DNA of 64,000 nt from Rhizobium lentis (GTDB lineage Bacteria > Pseudomonadota > Alphaproteobacteria > Rhizobiales > Rhizobiaceae): NCBI RefSeq assembly GCF_017352135.1, contig NZ_CP071456.1:1-64000 (forward strand), given 5' to 3'. The notes below the pieces were generated by a model. That model searched no databases and was not told the origin of the DNA. It saw only the letters and a list, made by a program, of their open reading frames with translations. Positions 1 through 8,773 of this stretch are shown in pieces. The first letter of the stretch is position 1; each line of letters begins with the position of its first letter. A program made the position numbers and the translations under genes.

Positions 1-596
1 ACATAACTTGCCATCTTGTCGCCGGCCCGCATCATCGCGACCGTCATCAGCCGGCGCGGATCAGGCGCCGGCGACACCTTCTCGAACAGCGCCGTATCGA
101 TGAAGGGTTGCAGCCGGGCAAGCCGGGCCGCCGGAAAGACCGCCGAAAGCCCGGCCTGATCGCGCAGAGTGAAGCCGATATTGACCGCCGCCTGCCGGAT
201 CGCTTCGCCGACCCGCTTCTGCTGCGTGGCCCACCCGGTCGCATCGCGCTTTGCCGCATAGGAGGCTTCGGCGGTGACATAGGGAATGGCGAATTCGGCT
301 GAAATCAGAGGCCCGAAGGGGTCGGGCGATTTGTAATAGGGGTGGTAGCAGAACCAGAGCTCGGGGCGCGGCACGGATTGCCATTTCAGACGCAGCCGCT
401 CCAACTCGGCGCGAATGTCAGGCTCGAGCGCGGCTGCCGCTTCCGGTGTGGCGGCATAAGTGCGGAATTCGGAGATGACCTCGACGTCATGCCCGGCAAG
501 CTCCAGCGCCCGGATCAGCAGCCGTGCCATCAGCCGGTCGCCTGACGGCACCGGATGGTTCGGCGATTTCATCGGCGCGTAGAAGGCCACCCGCAT
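1..596 (-). CDS. Glycosyltransferase family 4-like protein, C-terminus cut by window edge
   Basis: The frame is open from the window edge up to an ATG at 596. The visible part is about 198 residues and starts MRVAFYAPMKSPNHPVPSGD, which resembles the nucleotide-sugar-independent N-terminal Rossmann half of GT-B glycosyltransferases (family 4). A second ATG at 602 is in frame, but a GAGGG box lies six bases upstream of the 596 ATG and directly abuts the 602 ATG, so 596 is preferred. The donor-binding C-terminal half lies outside the window, so substrate and linkage cannot be judged. It diverges from the ferredoxin-cyclase gene across about 184 bp. A role in surface glycan synthesis is inference from the family and from the sugar-related genes nearby. 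Confidence 0.75.
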   Translation of the reverse strand, partial: MRVAFYAPMKSPNHPVPSGDRLMARLLIRALELAGHDVEVISEFRTYAATPEAAAALEPDIRAELERLRLKWQSVPRPELWFCYHPYYKSPDPFGPLISAEFAIPYVTAEASYAAKRDATGWATQQKRVGEAIRQAAVNIGFTLRDQAGLSAVFPAARLARLQPFIDTALFEKVSPAPDPRRLMTVAMMRAGDKMASY

Positions 597-780
597 CCGC
601 ATCCCTCACGTAAGACAGACTGTTTCCAAATCGGCGCTCGCTGCCGGGCAAAAAAATCCGCTATGGTCCCTTTCCCAAAAACTTGCGCATAAGCATATGG
701 AATGTGATCGCAATGGAAGCAATTCCGCCTCTTTCGCAATCTCTATGGGCCTGCGGTTACATCGACAAGAACGGGAATGA

Positions 781-2493
781 ATGACGACGGTCTCGGCCAC
801 AGGGATTTTTTCGGAGCGCTCGATCAGAAGGGCAAGGCTTGGTTCCGGCCTCGTCATTTTCATTTTCGTCCTGCTGCATTTGTCGAACCATACGCTCGGG
901 CTAATTTCGCTCGCCGCCGCCGACAAGGCCCGCCACCTTTTCCTCGCCACCTGGCGTAACCCCGTCGGCACTGTGGTGTTCTACTCGTCAGTCGTGATCC
1001 ACATGACGCTGGTGCTGCGCGCTATCTACGTCAGACGCAGCCTGGTCATGCCAAAGGGGGAAACGGCACAGATCGTGCTCGGCCTGCTGATCCCGCTGCT
1101 GCTTATCGATCACGTCATCGGCACGCGCATCGCCCACGAACTCTACGGCTATATCGACGATTACGAAACGGTGGTCGAGCAGTTGTGGATCAAGAACCCG
1201 GCGAATGGTGCGCGCCAGGTGCTCGGCGTCCTCGCCGTCTGGTTCCACGGCTGCATCGGCATCCATTTCTGGCTGCGCTACCGCCCGTGGTATACAGGCG
1301 CCGCGCCGCTGCTGCTGGCGGTGGCGATCCTCGTGCCGGTGCTCTCGATTCTCGGCTTCGTCCAAATGGGCCGCACACTTGCCGATCCCTCCTATCAGCT
1401 GACGACCAATCCCTACGAGATCAACCTCAACGCCCGCTATCTCTCCGACCCCGAGGTCCGCGCCCGCATCGCCACGGTCCGTGCCGGGCTCTATGGCGCT
1501 TTCTCGGTCTCGCTGCTCGCCGTCGTTGCCGCCCGCGCCCGGCGCCGATTGAAGGAGCGCCTCGATCAGGTCGCCGTGCATTATCCGGGAGGCGAGTTGA
1601 TCCGCGTGCCGCGCGGCTTCACGGTGCTCGAAGCAAGCCGGCTCGGCGGCCTGCCTCATTATTCTGTCTGCGGCGGCAAGGGCCAGTGCTCCACCTGCCG
1701 GGTTCAGATCCTCGGCGATTATGAAAGCCTGCCGCCCCCCGACAAGATGGAACAGACGACGCTCAGGCGCATCAACGCCGGCCCGGACGTCCGGCTCGCC
1801 TGCCAGCTTCGTCCGGATCGCGACGTCGCGGTCGCGCCGCTTCTCGTGCCGGCTGTCGAAACCGCCCTTCCGGCCAACAGCCAGGAGACCAGCCCGGGGC
1901 GCGAACGCGATATCGCCGTGCTCTTCGTCGACATCCGCCATTTCACCACGCTGACGGAAACGCGCCTGCCCTTCGACGTCGTCTTCCTGCTGAACCGCTA
2001 TTTCGCCATCATCGGCAAGGCGGTGGAGCAGGCGGGCGGCCGACTCGACAAGTTCATCGGCGACGGCGCCATGGCGCTCTTCGGCCTCAACACCGCGCCC
2101 GAGGAGGCCTGCCGCCAGGCACTCATCGCCGCCGCGACGATCGTCGCCGGGATCGAGAAACTCGCCGCCGAGCTCGCCGAGGAACTGACCCTGCCGCTGC
2201 GGATCGCCATCGGCATCCACACCGGCCCCGCCGTGGTCGGCACGATGGGTTACGGGCGGGTGCGCAGCATGACGGCGATCGGCGATACCGTGAATGTCGC
2301 GAGCCGGCTGGAAAGTGCGGCCAAGGAATTCGAAGCAGCGATCGTTATTTCCGAGCCGGTGGCGAACCTTTCCGGCGCCGATCTTTCCGGCATCGAAAGC
2401 CGTGAAATCAACGTGCGCGGCCGCGCCCTGCCCTTGAAAGTCTATGTCATTCCGAGAGAGAAAGCGGCAGAATCGCTCGAAGGAAAAGACTGA
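781..2493 (+). CDS. Membrane-bound class III adenylate cyclase fused to a 2Fe-2S ferredoxin domain
   Basis: Predicted to make cAMP from ATP at the inner membrane. Residues about 20-260 hold several hydrophobic segments, similar to a cytochrome-b-like or SdhC-like membrane domain, with histidines in or near them. Residues about 265-350 form a plant-type ferredoxin domain with cysteines C297, C303, C306 and C341 (CX5CX2C...C). The cyclase domain follows: metal Asp D384 (FVDIRHFT) and D428 (DKFIGDGAM), Lys K424 and Thr T498 at the base-selecting positions, and N505 and R509 in GDTVNVASR. This K/T pair is typical of bacterial adenylate cyclases. The 570-residue frame starts at an ATG; a weak ATG four bases upstream is in another frame. 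The stop overlaps the next start by one base (TGATG), so the FkbM gene is probably co-translated. The Fe-S domain suggests redox control, which is inference. Confidence 0.9.
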   Translation: MTTVSATGIFSERSIRRARLGSGLVIFIFVLLHLSNHTLGLISLAAADKARHLFLATWRNPVGTVVFYSSVVIHMTLVLRAIYVRRSLVMPKGETAQIVLGLLIPLLLIDHVIGTRIAHELYGYIDDYETVVEQLWIKNPANGARQVLGVLAVWFHGCIGIHFWLRYRPWYTGAAPLLLAVAILVPVLSILGFVQMGRTLADPSYQLTTNPYEINLNARYLSDPEVRARIATVRAGLYGAFSVSLLAVVAARARRRLKERLDQVAVHYPGGELIRVPRGFTVLEASRLGGLPHYSVCGGKGQCSTCRVQILGDYESLPPPDKMEQTTLRRINAGPDVRLACQLRPDRDVAVAPLLVPAVETALPANSQETSPGRERDIAVLFVDIRHFTTLTETRLPFDVVFLLNRYFAIIGKAVEQAGGRLDKFIGDGAMALFGLNTAPEEACRQALIAAATIVAGIEKLAAELAEELTLPLRIAIGIHTGPAVVGTMGYGRVRSMTAIGDTVNVASRLESAAKEFEAAIVISEPVANLSGADLSGIESREINVRGRALPLKVYVIPREKAAESLEGKD

Positions 2494-3371
2494 TGTCCGG
2501 CAGGCCCTGGCTGACCGCCAAATACTGGAAGCGCCGCCTCCGCAAGGCGCGCAATAGAGCCGCCTCGCGCTTCTTCGACACCCGTTTCGGCCGCCGCCTG
2601 CTGATCGAGAATATCGGCCCGCGCGTCATCTCGATGACCGTCGACGCCGGCGACCATCTGATGACCTTCTCACCGGCCGACTATATCGGCCGCAAGGTCT
2701 TCCGGAAGGGCCATTTCGAGCGTGATGCCGTCGACCGGCTGATCGCCATCCTGCGCGAGCGCGGCCTGCTCCGAAAAGATGCGACGCTGCTCGAGATCGG
2801 CGGCAATATCGGCACCCAGACCGTCTATTTCGGCCTCGGCGGCCCCTATGCCAAGATCGTCAGTATCGAGCCCGATCCACGCAATTTCCCGCTGCTTGAA
2901 CTCAACATCCGCCAGAACCGGCTGGAAGAGAAGGTCCGCCTCGTCAATTGCGCCGCCGGCGAGCACGCAGGCGAGATCGACTTCTTCCTCAACCTCAACA
3001 ATCACGGCAAGAGCAGCGCGATCCGCCAGAGCCCGACCGACTGCAAGATCAGCGTGCCGGTGAAGCCGGTCTCCGAGATCCTTGCCGCACTTTCGGTCGA
3101 TCCGGCCGCAATCGGCCTCGTCTGGATGGATATCGAAGGCTACGAGCCGGTCGCCTGCCGCTCGATGCAGCCGCTGCTTGCCCGCCGCGTGCCGCTCTAC
3201 ATGGAGTTCACGCCGCTCTTCTATGGGCGGGAGGGAACGAAGGCCTTTATAGCGATGCTCTCAGGATTCTACGAGGACTGTCTCGTGCTCTTTGAGGACC
3301 GCGAGGAAGAGATGAAGGTTCGGGATCTGCCGGGCGATATCGATCAGTACAACATATTGTTTTTGCCGTAG
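2493..3371 (+). CDS. FkbM family SAM-dependent methyltransferase
   Basis: A 292-residue protein of the FkbM methyltransferase family, which usually O-methylates sugars or other small molecules. The SAM-binding motif is visible as LLEIGGNIGTQT near residue 100, followed by an acidic loop (SIEPDPRNF) and the conserved WMDIEGYE near residue 210, typical of FkbM. The N-terminus is basic and not a signal peptide. The start overlaps the stop of the upstream ferredoxin-cyclase by one base, which indicates one operon. A natural inference is methylation of a surface glycan in a cAMP-linked context; the substrate cannot be read from sequence. Confidence 0.88.
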   Translation: MSGRPWLTAKYWKRRLRKARNRAASRFFDTRFGRRLLIENIGPRVISMTVDAGDHLMTFSPADYIGRKVFRKGHFERDAVDRLIAILRERGLLRKDATLLEIGGNIGTQTVYFGLGGPYAKIVSIEPDPRNFPLLELNIRQNRLEEKVRLVNCAAGEHAGEIDFFLNLNNHGKSSAIRQSPTDCKISVPVKPVSEILAALSVDPAAIGLVWMDIEGYEPVACRSMQPLLARRVPLYMEFTPLFYGREGTKAFIAMLSGFYEDCLVLFEDREEEMKVRDLPGDIDQYNILFLP

Positions 3372-3565
3372 ACTTGCTGCCGGATACGATGACTGGCGCC
3401 GTGCCGCGGACGTGCGTGTTGGCGGCCGGCGCGGTGAGCCCAGGACCGTCTTGTGCAAACCCGAAAAAAGCGGTTAGCTGCATTCTTGGGGGCACTTTTC
3501 AAGCAAAGTCAGACGAGCTCAGGCGTTAGATGCGCTGAGAGGTGTCCGCATTCGAGGGAAGTCTC

Positions 3566-5476
3566 GTGCGCTGGTCCAAACCGCTCAGAGTGCATCTCGG
3601 CGTCCTGGTCGTCGCATCGCTGCTTTGCACGTCGATGCCGATTATCTGGATGGCGTTCAGGCAGGGAAGCAATGCTGCCGTGAGTGCCGGCGCGCAGCAC
3701 ATGCGCGAGATGAGCCTGCGGCTGATCGAGGGATATCGCCACACTCTGGAGGGAGGCTATGAGGCGGTCGCGCTGGCATCCACCCTCCCGCAGCTCGTTT
3801 CGCCGCCGCCTCAGGATATCAAGGCAAAACAGGAACTCTTTCTCGAAGTTCTGCGAAACGTGCCCGAGGCAACGAGCATCTATACCGGATACCCTGACGG
3901 CTCGTACCTGCAGGTCATCAACGCTGGAAGGAGGGATGTCCGCCAGATCCTCGCGGCGCCTGACGAAGCGGCTTTCGCGATCAGAACGATTGCCGGGCGG
4001 CAAAGCGCGAACGTCGTATCGACGCTTGGCTTTCTCGACAGCAAGGCGAGACCGATCGGCGAGCGGGACGTCGACGATGGGTCTTTCGATCCGCGGCAAC
4101 GCCCCTGGTATCAATTGGTCGTTCAGGACGGCGCCCCGGTCTCCGTCGGCCCCTATGTGACCGGAACGCTCAAAGTGCCGACGCTGACGATCGCGGCGCC
4201 GATGAAGGACGATGGGCGGGTGGTCGTCGGCATCAACGTTCACCTGCAGACTATCGGCCGCCTGCTGGATGCACAGGGCATTTCGCCGCATGCCCGAGCC
4301 TATGTCATCGACGGGAGCGGCAGTCTCGTTGCTCATTCCAACCCAGACATCATGCGCAGGATCATCGCAATATGGTCGAGAACCTCAGGCGCCTTCGCCA
4401 TAACGGCAAACGCTTTCGATACCAGTCTCGAAACGATTGCCCGGCTGCGGCAGGATCCTGCCTTCGCAAACGGCGGCCTGGCGCGGATCGAACTTGATGG
4501 TGCAAGCTATCTCGTGCAGATTGCCCCGGTCAGCGTGTCCGGCCTGTTCCGGCGAAGCACGGCCGCAATCGTCGTGCCGCTCGACGACCTCGTCGCCGAG
4601 GCCAACCGGCTGCTCGTGCGCAATCTCCTGATTGCCGGCATCCTGTTGATCGCGGGTGTTGCGGCATCGGTGGTCCTGTCGCGCATGGTCAGCCGCTCTC
4701 TGTACCGCCTCGCCGACGAGGCGCGCATGATTGGCGATCTCGAGGTCAGCGAGAAGGCCCTGTCGCACTCCTGGATAACGGAAATCAACACACTGGCGAA
4801 AGCCCTCTCGGCAAGCCGTCACGCCATCGGCCAGTTTGCCCTCTATGTTCCACGCGAAGTCGTCCGCCGCATCATCAGCCCTGAAGGGCGAGCGGTCGTC
4901 AAGGCGAAGCGGCAGGATGTGACCGCGCTGTTCACCGATATCAGAGACTTCACGACCATATCCGAGCTCAATTCACCCGAGGACGTGGTCGATACGCTGT
5001 CGGCCTATTTCGAGCTGCTGAACACCATCGCCGAGCGCCATGGCGGGACAGTCGTTCAATATCTCGGGGACTCCATTTTCGTCATGTGGAATGCCCCTGT
5101 TCAAGATGGCCGGCATGTCGAACACGGCTGCCGATGCGCGCTGGCGATGAAAGCGGCGATCGACGAACTCAACAGCGAAAACAGAGTCCATGGCCGCCCC
5201 GAACTCTTCACCCGGTTTGGCCTCCATACGGGACCCGCCGTCGTCGGCAGTTTCGGAGCGATCTCGCGCCAGCAATACACAGCCATGGGCGATACGATCA
5301 ACGTCGCTTCCCGGCTGGAAGGATTGAACAGGCAATATGGTACCTCGATCCTTGTGAGCGCCGCCGTCCATAACGCCGTCGGCGATCGCTTCCAGTTTCG
5401 GCCGCTTGGTCTGGTGCAGGTGAAGGGACGGGCTGAAAAGGTTGATCTATGGGAGCTTGTTGGGGAGCGTGTCTAG
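3566..5476 (+). CDS. Membrane class III cyclase with periplasmic dCache-type sensor
   Basis: A two-transmembrane receptor cyclase of about 636 residues. TM1 lies near residues 8-30 and TM2 near 350-370. The region between them is dCache-like and includes the signature FDPRQRPWYQ, typical of ligand-binding Cache sensors. A linker leads to the cyclase domain with metal Asp D458 (FTDIRDFT) and D502 (QYLGDS), and N579 and R583 in GDTINVASR. The base-selecting lysine is replaced by Gln (Q498), with Thr at 572, so nucleotide preference is uncertain. An in-frame GTG at 3542 exists, but the GAGGGA box at 3554-3559 fits GTG 3566 better. The stop lies inside the end of a transposase remnant on the other strand. 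Confidence 0.88.
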   Translation: MRWSKPLRVHLGVLVVASLLCTSMPIIWMAFRQGSNAAVSAGAQHMREMSLRLIEGYRHTLEGGYEAVALASTLPQLVSPPPQDIKAKQELFLEVLRNVPEATSIYTGYPDGSYLQVINAGRRDVRQILAAPDEAAFAIRTIAGRQSANVVSTLGFLDSKARPIGERDVDDGSFDPRQRPWYQLVVQDGAPVSVGPYVTGTLKVPTLTIAAPMKDDGRVVVGINVHLQTIGRLLDAQGISPHARAYVIDGSGSLVAHSNPDIMRRIIAIWSRTSGAFAITANAFDTSLETIARLRQDPAFANGGLARIELDGASYLVQIAPVSVSGLFRRSTAAIVVPLDDLVAEANRLLVRNLLIAGILLIAGVAASVVLSRMVSRSLYRLADEARMIGDLEVSEKALSHSWITEINTLAKALSASRHAIGQFALYVPREVVRRIISPEGRAVVKAKRQDVTALFTDIRDFTTISELNSPEDVVDTLSAYFELLNTIAERHGGTVVQYLGDSIFVMWNAPVQDGRHVEHGCRCALAMKAAIDELNSENRVHGRPELFTRFGLHTGPAVVGSFGAISRQQYTAMGDTINVASRLEGLNRQYGTSILVSAAVHNAVGDRFQFRPLGLVQVKGRAEKVDLWELVGERV

Positions 5477-5617
5477 ATGTTTACGACCGGCATTTGATGG
5501 AGCGGATCGAGGTTGAAGCGTTCGTGGTGTGAAGCCCATGTTTGCAGATGAATTCGTAAGGGGTGATGCCCATGAGCGTTTGAGCCTGCGGCCGAAGTTG
5601 CAGTCGGCGACGAAGTC
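5474..5617 (-). pseudogene. C-terminal remnant of an IS481-like transposase
   Basis: Reading the minus strand with two single-base corrections gives NFGRRLK, then LMGITPYEFICKH, then ERFNLDPLHQMP and a TAG stop. From memory this matches the C-terminal end of IS481/IS3-like rhizobial transposases. One base is missing near 5579 and one near 5538. Only about 48 codons survive, and no intact upstream half or terminal inverted repeat is visible. The transposase stop (5474-5476) shares the palindromic TCTAGA with the stop of the cyclase on the plus strand, so the cyclase terminus and the element end meet exactly here. Family assignment is by recalled motif, not by search. Confidence 0.6.
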
Positions 5618-5649
5618 GGATGCCCCATCAAAGCCCCGGGATCAAACAT

Positions 5650-6093
5650 CTAAGCAAAGGCCACTGCGCTCATTTCCGGACGCAGCGGATCCGCCCCGAA
5701 CTTGTTCGGACCTTCCGTGCCAGGCAACATGGATATAACAATGATCACCGGGAATGTTACCAGAACGACATAGGGAACAAAGCTCAGGATGAACAGTGCG
5801 AGAAACCACCAGCCAGAAATGTTGCGATCATGGAATCGGCGAATCTGCAGAGATATTAGCGGCAAGAGAACTGCGAGTGTGAACACCATCCAGATAACGA
5901 CGGTATAATGAATCGGTGACGCGGCGCCCAAGCCCCCACTGAAAAGGATGGCGAGGGCAAAGGCCAGAATTGCTAGTGGGAACAGCGCCAGCACATAGAA
6001 GAGCGCAAACCACCAATATTCCGACCGGGAAGCCCTTCCGGAAAATGCCACATATTTCTTCAAAACTGTTCGAACGGCTTCAGTAAACCCCAT
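5650..6093 (-). CDS. DUF805 family membrane protein
   Basis: About 147 residues with four predicted transmembrane segments. The N-terminus has the DUF805 hallmark FSGRASRSEYWWF, and the middle has the conserved RRFHDRNISGWW. Function of the family is not established. A TTG two codons upstream (6099) is also in frame; the ATG at 6093 is chosen because it directly gives MGFTEAVRTVLKKY, the usual DUF805 start. The gene converges on the dCache cyclase and lies just beyond the transposase remnant. Codon use is less GC-rich than in the neighbours, which may mean later acquisition. Confidence 0.8.
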   Translation of the reverse strand: MGFTEAVRTVLKKYVAFSGRASRSEYWWFALFYVLALFPLAILAFALAILFSGGLGAASPIHYTVVIWMVFTLAVLLPLISLQIRRFHDRNISGWWFLALFILSFVPYVVLVTFPVIIVISMLPGTEGPNKFGADPLRPEMSAVAFA

Positions 6094-6299
6094 TTGCAAT
6101 GCCCCATCTGCTTACGCTGGGCGTCGTAGGTTCTGACGCCGTCTTGTCGCTGTAGTAGTTCCGATAGAGACAGCTACAATTCAAACGTAAAAATTGCAAT
6201 AAGTCTCCTGCTGGAACCGTGTAGGGTTGCCGTCCTCTCGGACGCTGTCGCAAGCCTCTATCCGGCGGGCGGCATCACCAGCGACTGATGGCAATGCAC

Positions 6300-6610
6300 C
6301 CCGGCGAGCATGCCGGAGGCCGAAGCGAGCACGGCGGCGGCTGGACGCTGGTGCGGCCCTTGTCCGAGATTACGCTGCTCGACGTCTAGAACGCGCTCGG
6401 CGAACCGCATCTCTTCGCCATCGGCCCCGCCGACGATCAGCCGCAATGCCTGGTGGAACAGGCGGTGAATAGCGCGCTGGCAGATGCGATGCAGGAGGCG
6501 GAGGCGCTGCTGCTCAGACGGTTGGGCACCGTGACGCTTAAGCAATTGCGGAGGACTTCGAGGCAAAACTGACAGCGCGCTCGGCTGCGGCTTTTTCCTG
6601 TGCCTCATAA
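6300..6610 (+). pseudogene. Decayed Rrf2 family transcriptional regulator
   Basis: The plus strand reads EHGGGWTLVRPLSEITLLDV, stop, NALGEPHLFAIGPADDQP, then a region rich in acidic helix residues. This is the wing and C-terminal half of an Rrf2 family repressor. A TAG at 6387-6389 replaces a position that is normally Tyr (DVYxALG). Near 6550 one base is missing: the original frame ends in TSRQN-stop, while the shifted frame continues naturally as AEDFEAKLTA to a stop at 6610. The N-terminal helix-turn-helix is not recognisable upstream. With a nonsense codon, a frameshift and a lost start, it should be non-functional. Confidence 0.65.
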
Positions 6611-6690
6611 ATGAGGCATGTTCAGCGATAGCCGCAATAGCCGACCTTTTGAGGGCGCCGCCCATATGATGACAACACCAACAACGCGCC

Positions 6691-7170
6691 TCACACCCTC
6701 CGATACAAAAAATACCGCCCTTCCTTGATCCCCTCCGGCAGCGGCAGTGCCGTGAGCTCCGGATGCTCCAGCGGCAAACCGCTGACGGCGATGCCGTTGT
6801 GGGCCAGCACGCCGGCCATCAGCTGCGGCAGCCAGGTGAGCGTCACGGCGTCGATTTCGTCATGACCGGTGCCGATATCGGCGTGGGCAAGGGCTGCGCC
6901 AATTCCGAGGAAGGCCTGGCCGGAATCGCGGATGTTGCCGGTCACCATGTCGTGCGGCTCCGGAGTCGAGGTCGAGTAGGAGCGGACTTCCCAGTCGAAG
7001 GCTATGATGCGGCGGCCGGGGAATTTTTCGCGCAGGTGATCATAGGTGCGGCCGTTGCCGAGGCCGAATTCCAGCACCGGGCCTTCGATTTCTCCGGCCA
7101 GATCGGTGATCGCGTTCAAAATATCGCGTTGGGCCGTCAACCGGCGAATGAAGCTGTCGAGGCGGCTCAT
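6691..7170 (-). CDS. Small class I SAM-dependent methyltransferase
   Basis: A 159-residue protein with the SAM-binding glycine loop GPVLEFGLGNGRTYDHL at residues about 30-46 and an acidic strand end (IIAFDWEV) after it. Length is short for a class I methyltransferase, with little room for a substrate domain. The start ATG at 7170 has only a weak GGAA box. It is transcribed away from the DUF3095 gene, with about 124 bp between the two likely starts. The substrate is unknown. Confidence 0.8.
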   Translation of the reverse strand: MSRLDSFIRRLTAQRDILNAITDLAGEIEGPVLEFGLGNGRTYDHLREKFPGRRIIAFDWEVRSYSTSTPEPHDMVTGNIRDSGQAFLGIGAALAHADIGTGHDEIDAVTLTWLPQLMAGVLAHNGIAVSGLPLEHPELTALPLPEGIKEGRYFLYRRV

Positions 7171-7294
7171 TGAATTCCGTATCCGTCATGAAAATCGTCC
7201 TGGCGTGCTAACACATGAAACCTTGTCAAGTCGATTGCCGTAAATGGGAATTGCCGTTGCAGCAGCGATATGGGTCTGTGCTAAGGTCGATGAC

Positions 7295-8467
7295 ATGACA
7301 ACTGTGACCGACGACGATTTCTTTGCAACCGTGCCGCTCTTCAGCGCATTCGAGGGCGTAACTGAGGCGGCTAATTACCGGCCGCTGCCGGAGGGATGGG
7401 TGCTGGCGCTCGCCGATATCGTCGGCTCGACGCAGGCGATCGCCGGCGGTCGCTACAAGGATGTCAATATGGCGGGCGCGAGCGTCATATCGGCGGTGCT
7501 GAACGCCGTCGGTAAGGGCGATTATCCCTTCGTCTTCGGCGGCGACGGCGCGCTGATTGCGCTGCCGGGTTCGCTTGAGAAGGCGGCGCGGGATGCGCTT
7601 GCGGCGGTGCAGGTCTGGGTCGAGGAGGATCTCGGCCTGATGCTGCGCATCGCCATCGTGCCGGTCGCCGATACCCGCGCCGAAGGGCTGGACGTGCGCG
7701 TCGCGCGTTACGCCGCAAGCCCGCATGTCACCTATGCAATGTTCTGGGGCGGCGGCACGAGCTGGGCGGAACGACAGATGAAGCTCGGCCGTTACGGCGT
7801 CGAGCGCGCCGCACCGGGCACACGGCCGGATCTCACCGGCCTTTCCTGCCGCTGGAGCCCGATCGCGGCGCAAAACGGCGAGATCGTCTCGATCATCGCT
7901 GTGCCCGGCGAAGGCCGGCCGGGCGAAGAGTTCCGCGACCTCGTCAACGGCATCGTCGCCATCACCTCCGAGCAGAACCGGGGCAGCCATCCGGTGCCGG
8001 CAGACGGCCCGCAATTCGCCTTCTCGATGCGCGGCATCAATCGCGAGGCCAAGGCCACGGCGCCGGCCGGACGGCGGCTGCGCCAGAAGCTCATCATCTT
8101 CCTGCAGCTCGCCATCATACTGGCCTGCTACAAGCTCGGCATTCCGCTCGGACGCTTCGATGCCCGCCGCTACAAGCGCGACGTCGCCGGCAATTCCGAT
8201 TTCCGCAAGTTCGACGACGGGCTGAAGATGACGGTCGACGTCGACGCCGAACATCTGAAGCGGATCGAGGCGCTGCTCGAAGGGGCACGCGCCAGAGGCA
8301 TTGCTCGCTACGGCTTGCATCGGCAGGCTTCGGCCTTGATGACCTGCTTCGTCCCGACGCCGATTTCGCGCGACCACATGCATTTCATCGATGGCGCCGC
8401 CGGCGGTTATGCAGTGGCCGCAAGCCGGATGACCGGCAAGACGTTTTCAACCGCGTCTGTATTATAG
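7295..8467 (+). CDS. DUF3095 family protein with cyclase-like motifs
   Basis: A 390-residue soluble protein that I assign to DUF3095, whose function I do not know. Residues about 30-75 read VLALADIVGSTQAI, then YPFVFGGDGALIALP. These resemble the two metal-binding strands of class III cyclases (LFxDIxxST and GDGxxA), suggesting a related fold. The usual base-selecting Lys and the transition-state Asn/Arg motif are not evident, so activity cannot be claimed. A hydrophobic stretch occurs near residue 270 (FLQLAIILACYKLG). An ATG at 7244 would add 17 residues; 7295 is preferred because an AAGG box precedes it and the protein then begins MTTVTDDDFF. It lies between other cyclase genes. Confidence 0.75.
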   Translation: MTTVTDDDFFATVPLFSAFEGVTEAANYRPLPEGWVLALADIVGSTQAIAGGRYKDVNMAGASVISAVLNAVGKGDYPFVFGGDGALIALPGSLEKAARDALAAVQVWVEEDLGLMLRIAIVPVADTRAEGLDVRVARYAASPHVTYAMFWGGGTSWAERQMKLGRYGVERAAPGTRPDLTGLSCRWSPIAAQNGEIVSIIAVPGEGRPGEEFRDLVNGIVAITSEQNRGSHPVPADGPQFAFSMRGINREAKATAPAGRRLRQKLIIFLQLAIILACYKLGIPLGRFDARRYKRDVAGNSDFRKFDDGLKMTVDVDAEHLKRIEALLEGARARGIARYGLHRQASALMTCFVPTPISRDHMHFIDGAAGGYAVAASRMTGKTFSTASVL

Positions 8468-8499
8468 GCGCAAAAGGCGGCCGCGAGCATCGTCAAACA

Positions 8500-8772
8500 C
8501 TATTTTTCGTAATGAAATCGGCACTGGATAATTTCCAACTGCTGGCTGGCACCCTTGCCTGTCACGCAGTACACGAGCCGATGCTCTCCGAGGATGCGCC
8601 GCGACCAAAATCCGGAAAGATCGCCCTTCAGCGGCTCCGGCTTGCCAAGGCCCTTGAAGGGAGACCTTTTCGTATCCCTGAGCAACTCGTTGATTTTCTC
8701 GACCATCTTCTGGTCGGTTTTCTGCCAGTATACGTATTCTTCCCAGGAGTTTGGCGTCCAGAGCAACTTCAT
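8500..8772 (-). CDS. yoeB: YoeB family mRNA interferase toxin
   Basis: A 90-residue ribosome-dependent endoribonuclease of the Txe/YoeB family. The sequence shows the family start (LLWTPNSWEEYVYWQ), the basic middle segment GKPEPLKGDLSGFWSRRI, the conserved HRLVY, and the C-terminal CRFHYEK that carries the catalytic His-Tyr. Length matches E. coli YoeB (84 residues). Its ATG lies one base after the stop of the antitoxin gene, so the two are translationally coupled. Expression is presumably controlled by the YefM-YoeB complex at the operator upstream of the antitoxin. Confidence 0.92.
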   Translation of the reverse strand: MKLLWTPNSWEEYVYWQKTDQKMVEKINELLRDTKRSPFKGLGKPEPLKGDLSGFWSRRILGEHRLVYCVTGKGASQQLEIIQCRFHYEK

Positions 8773-8773
8773 G

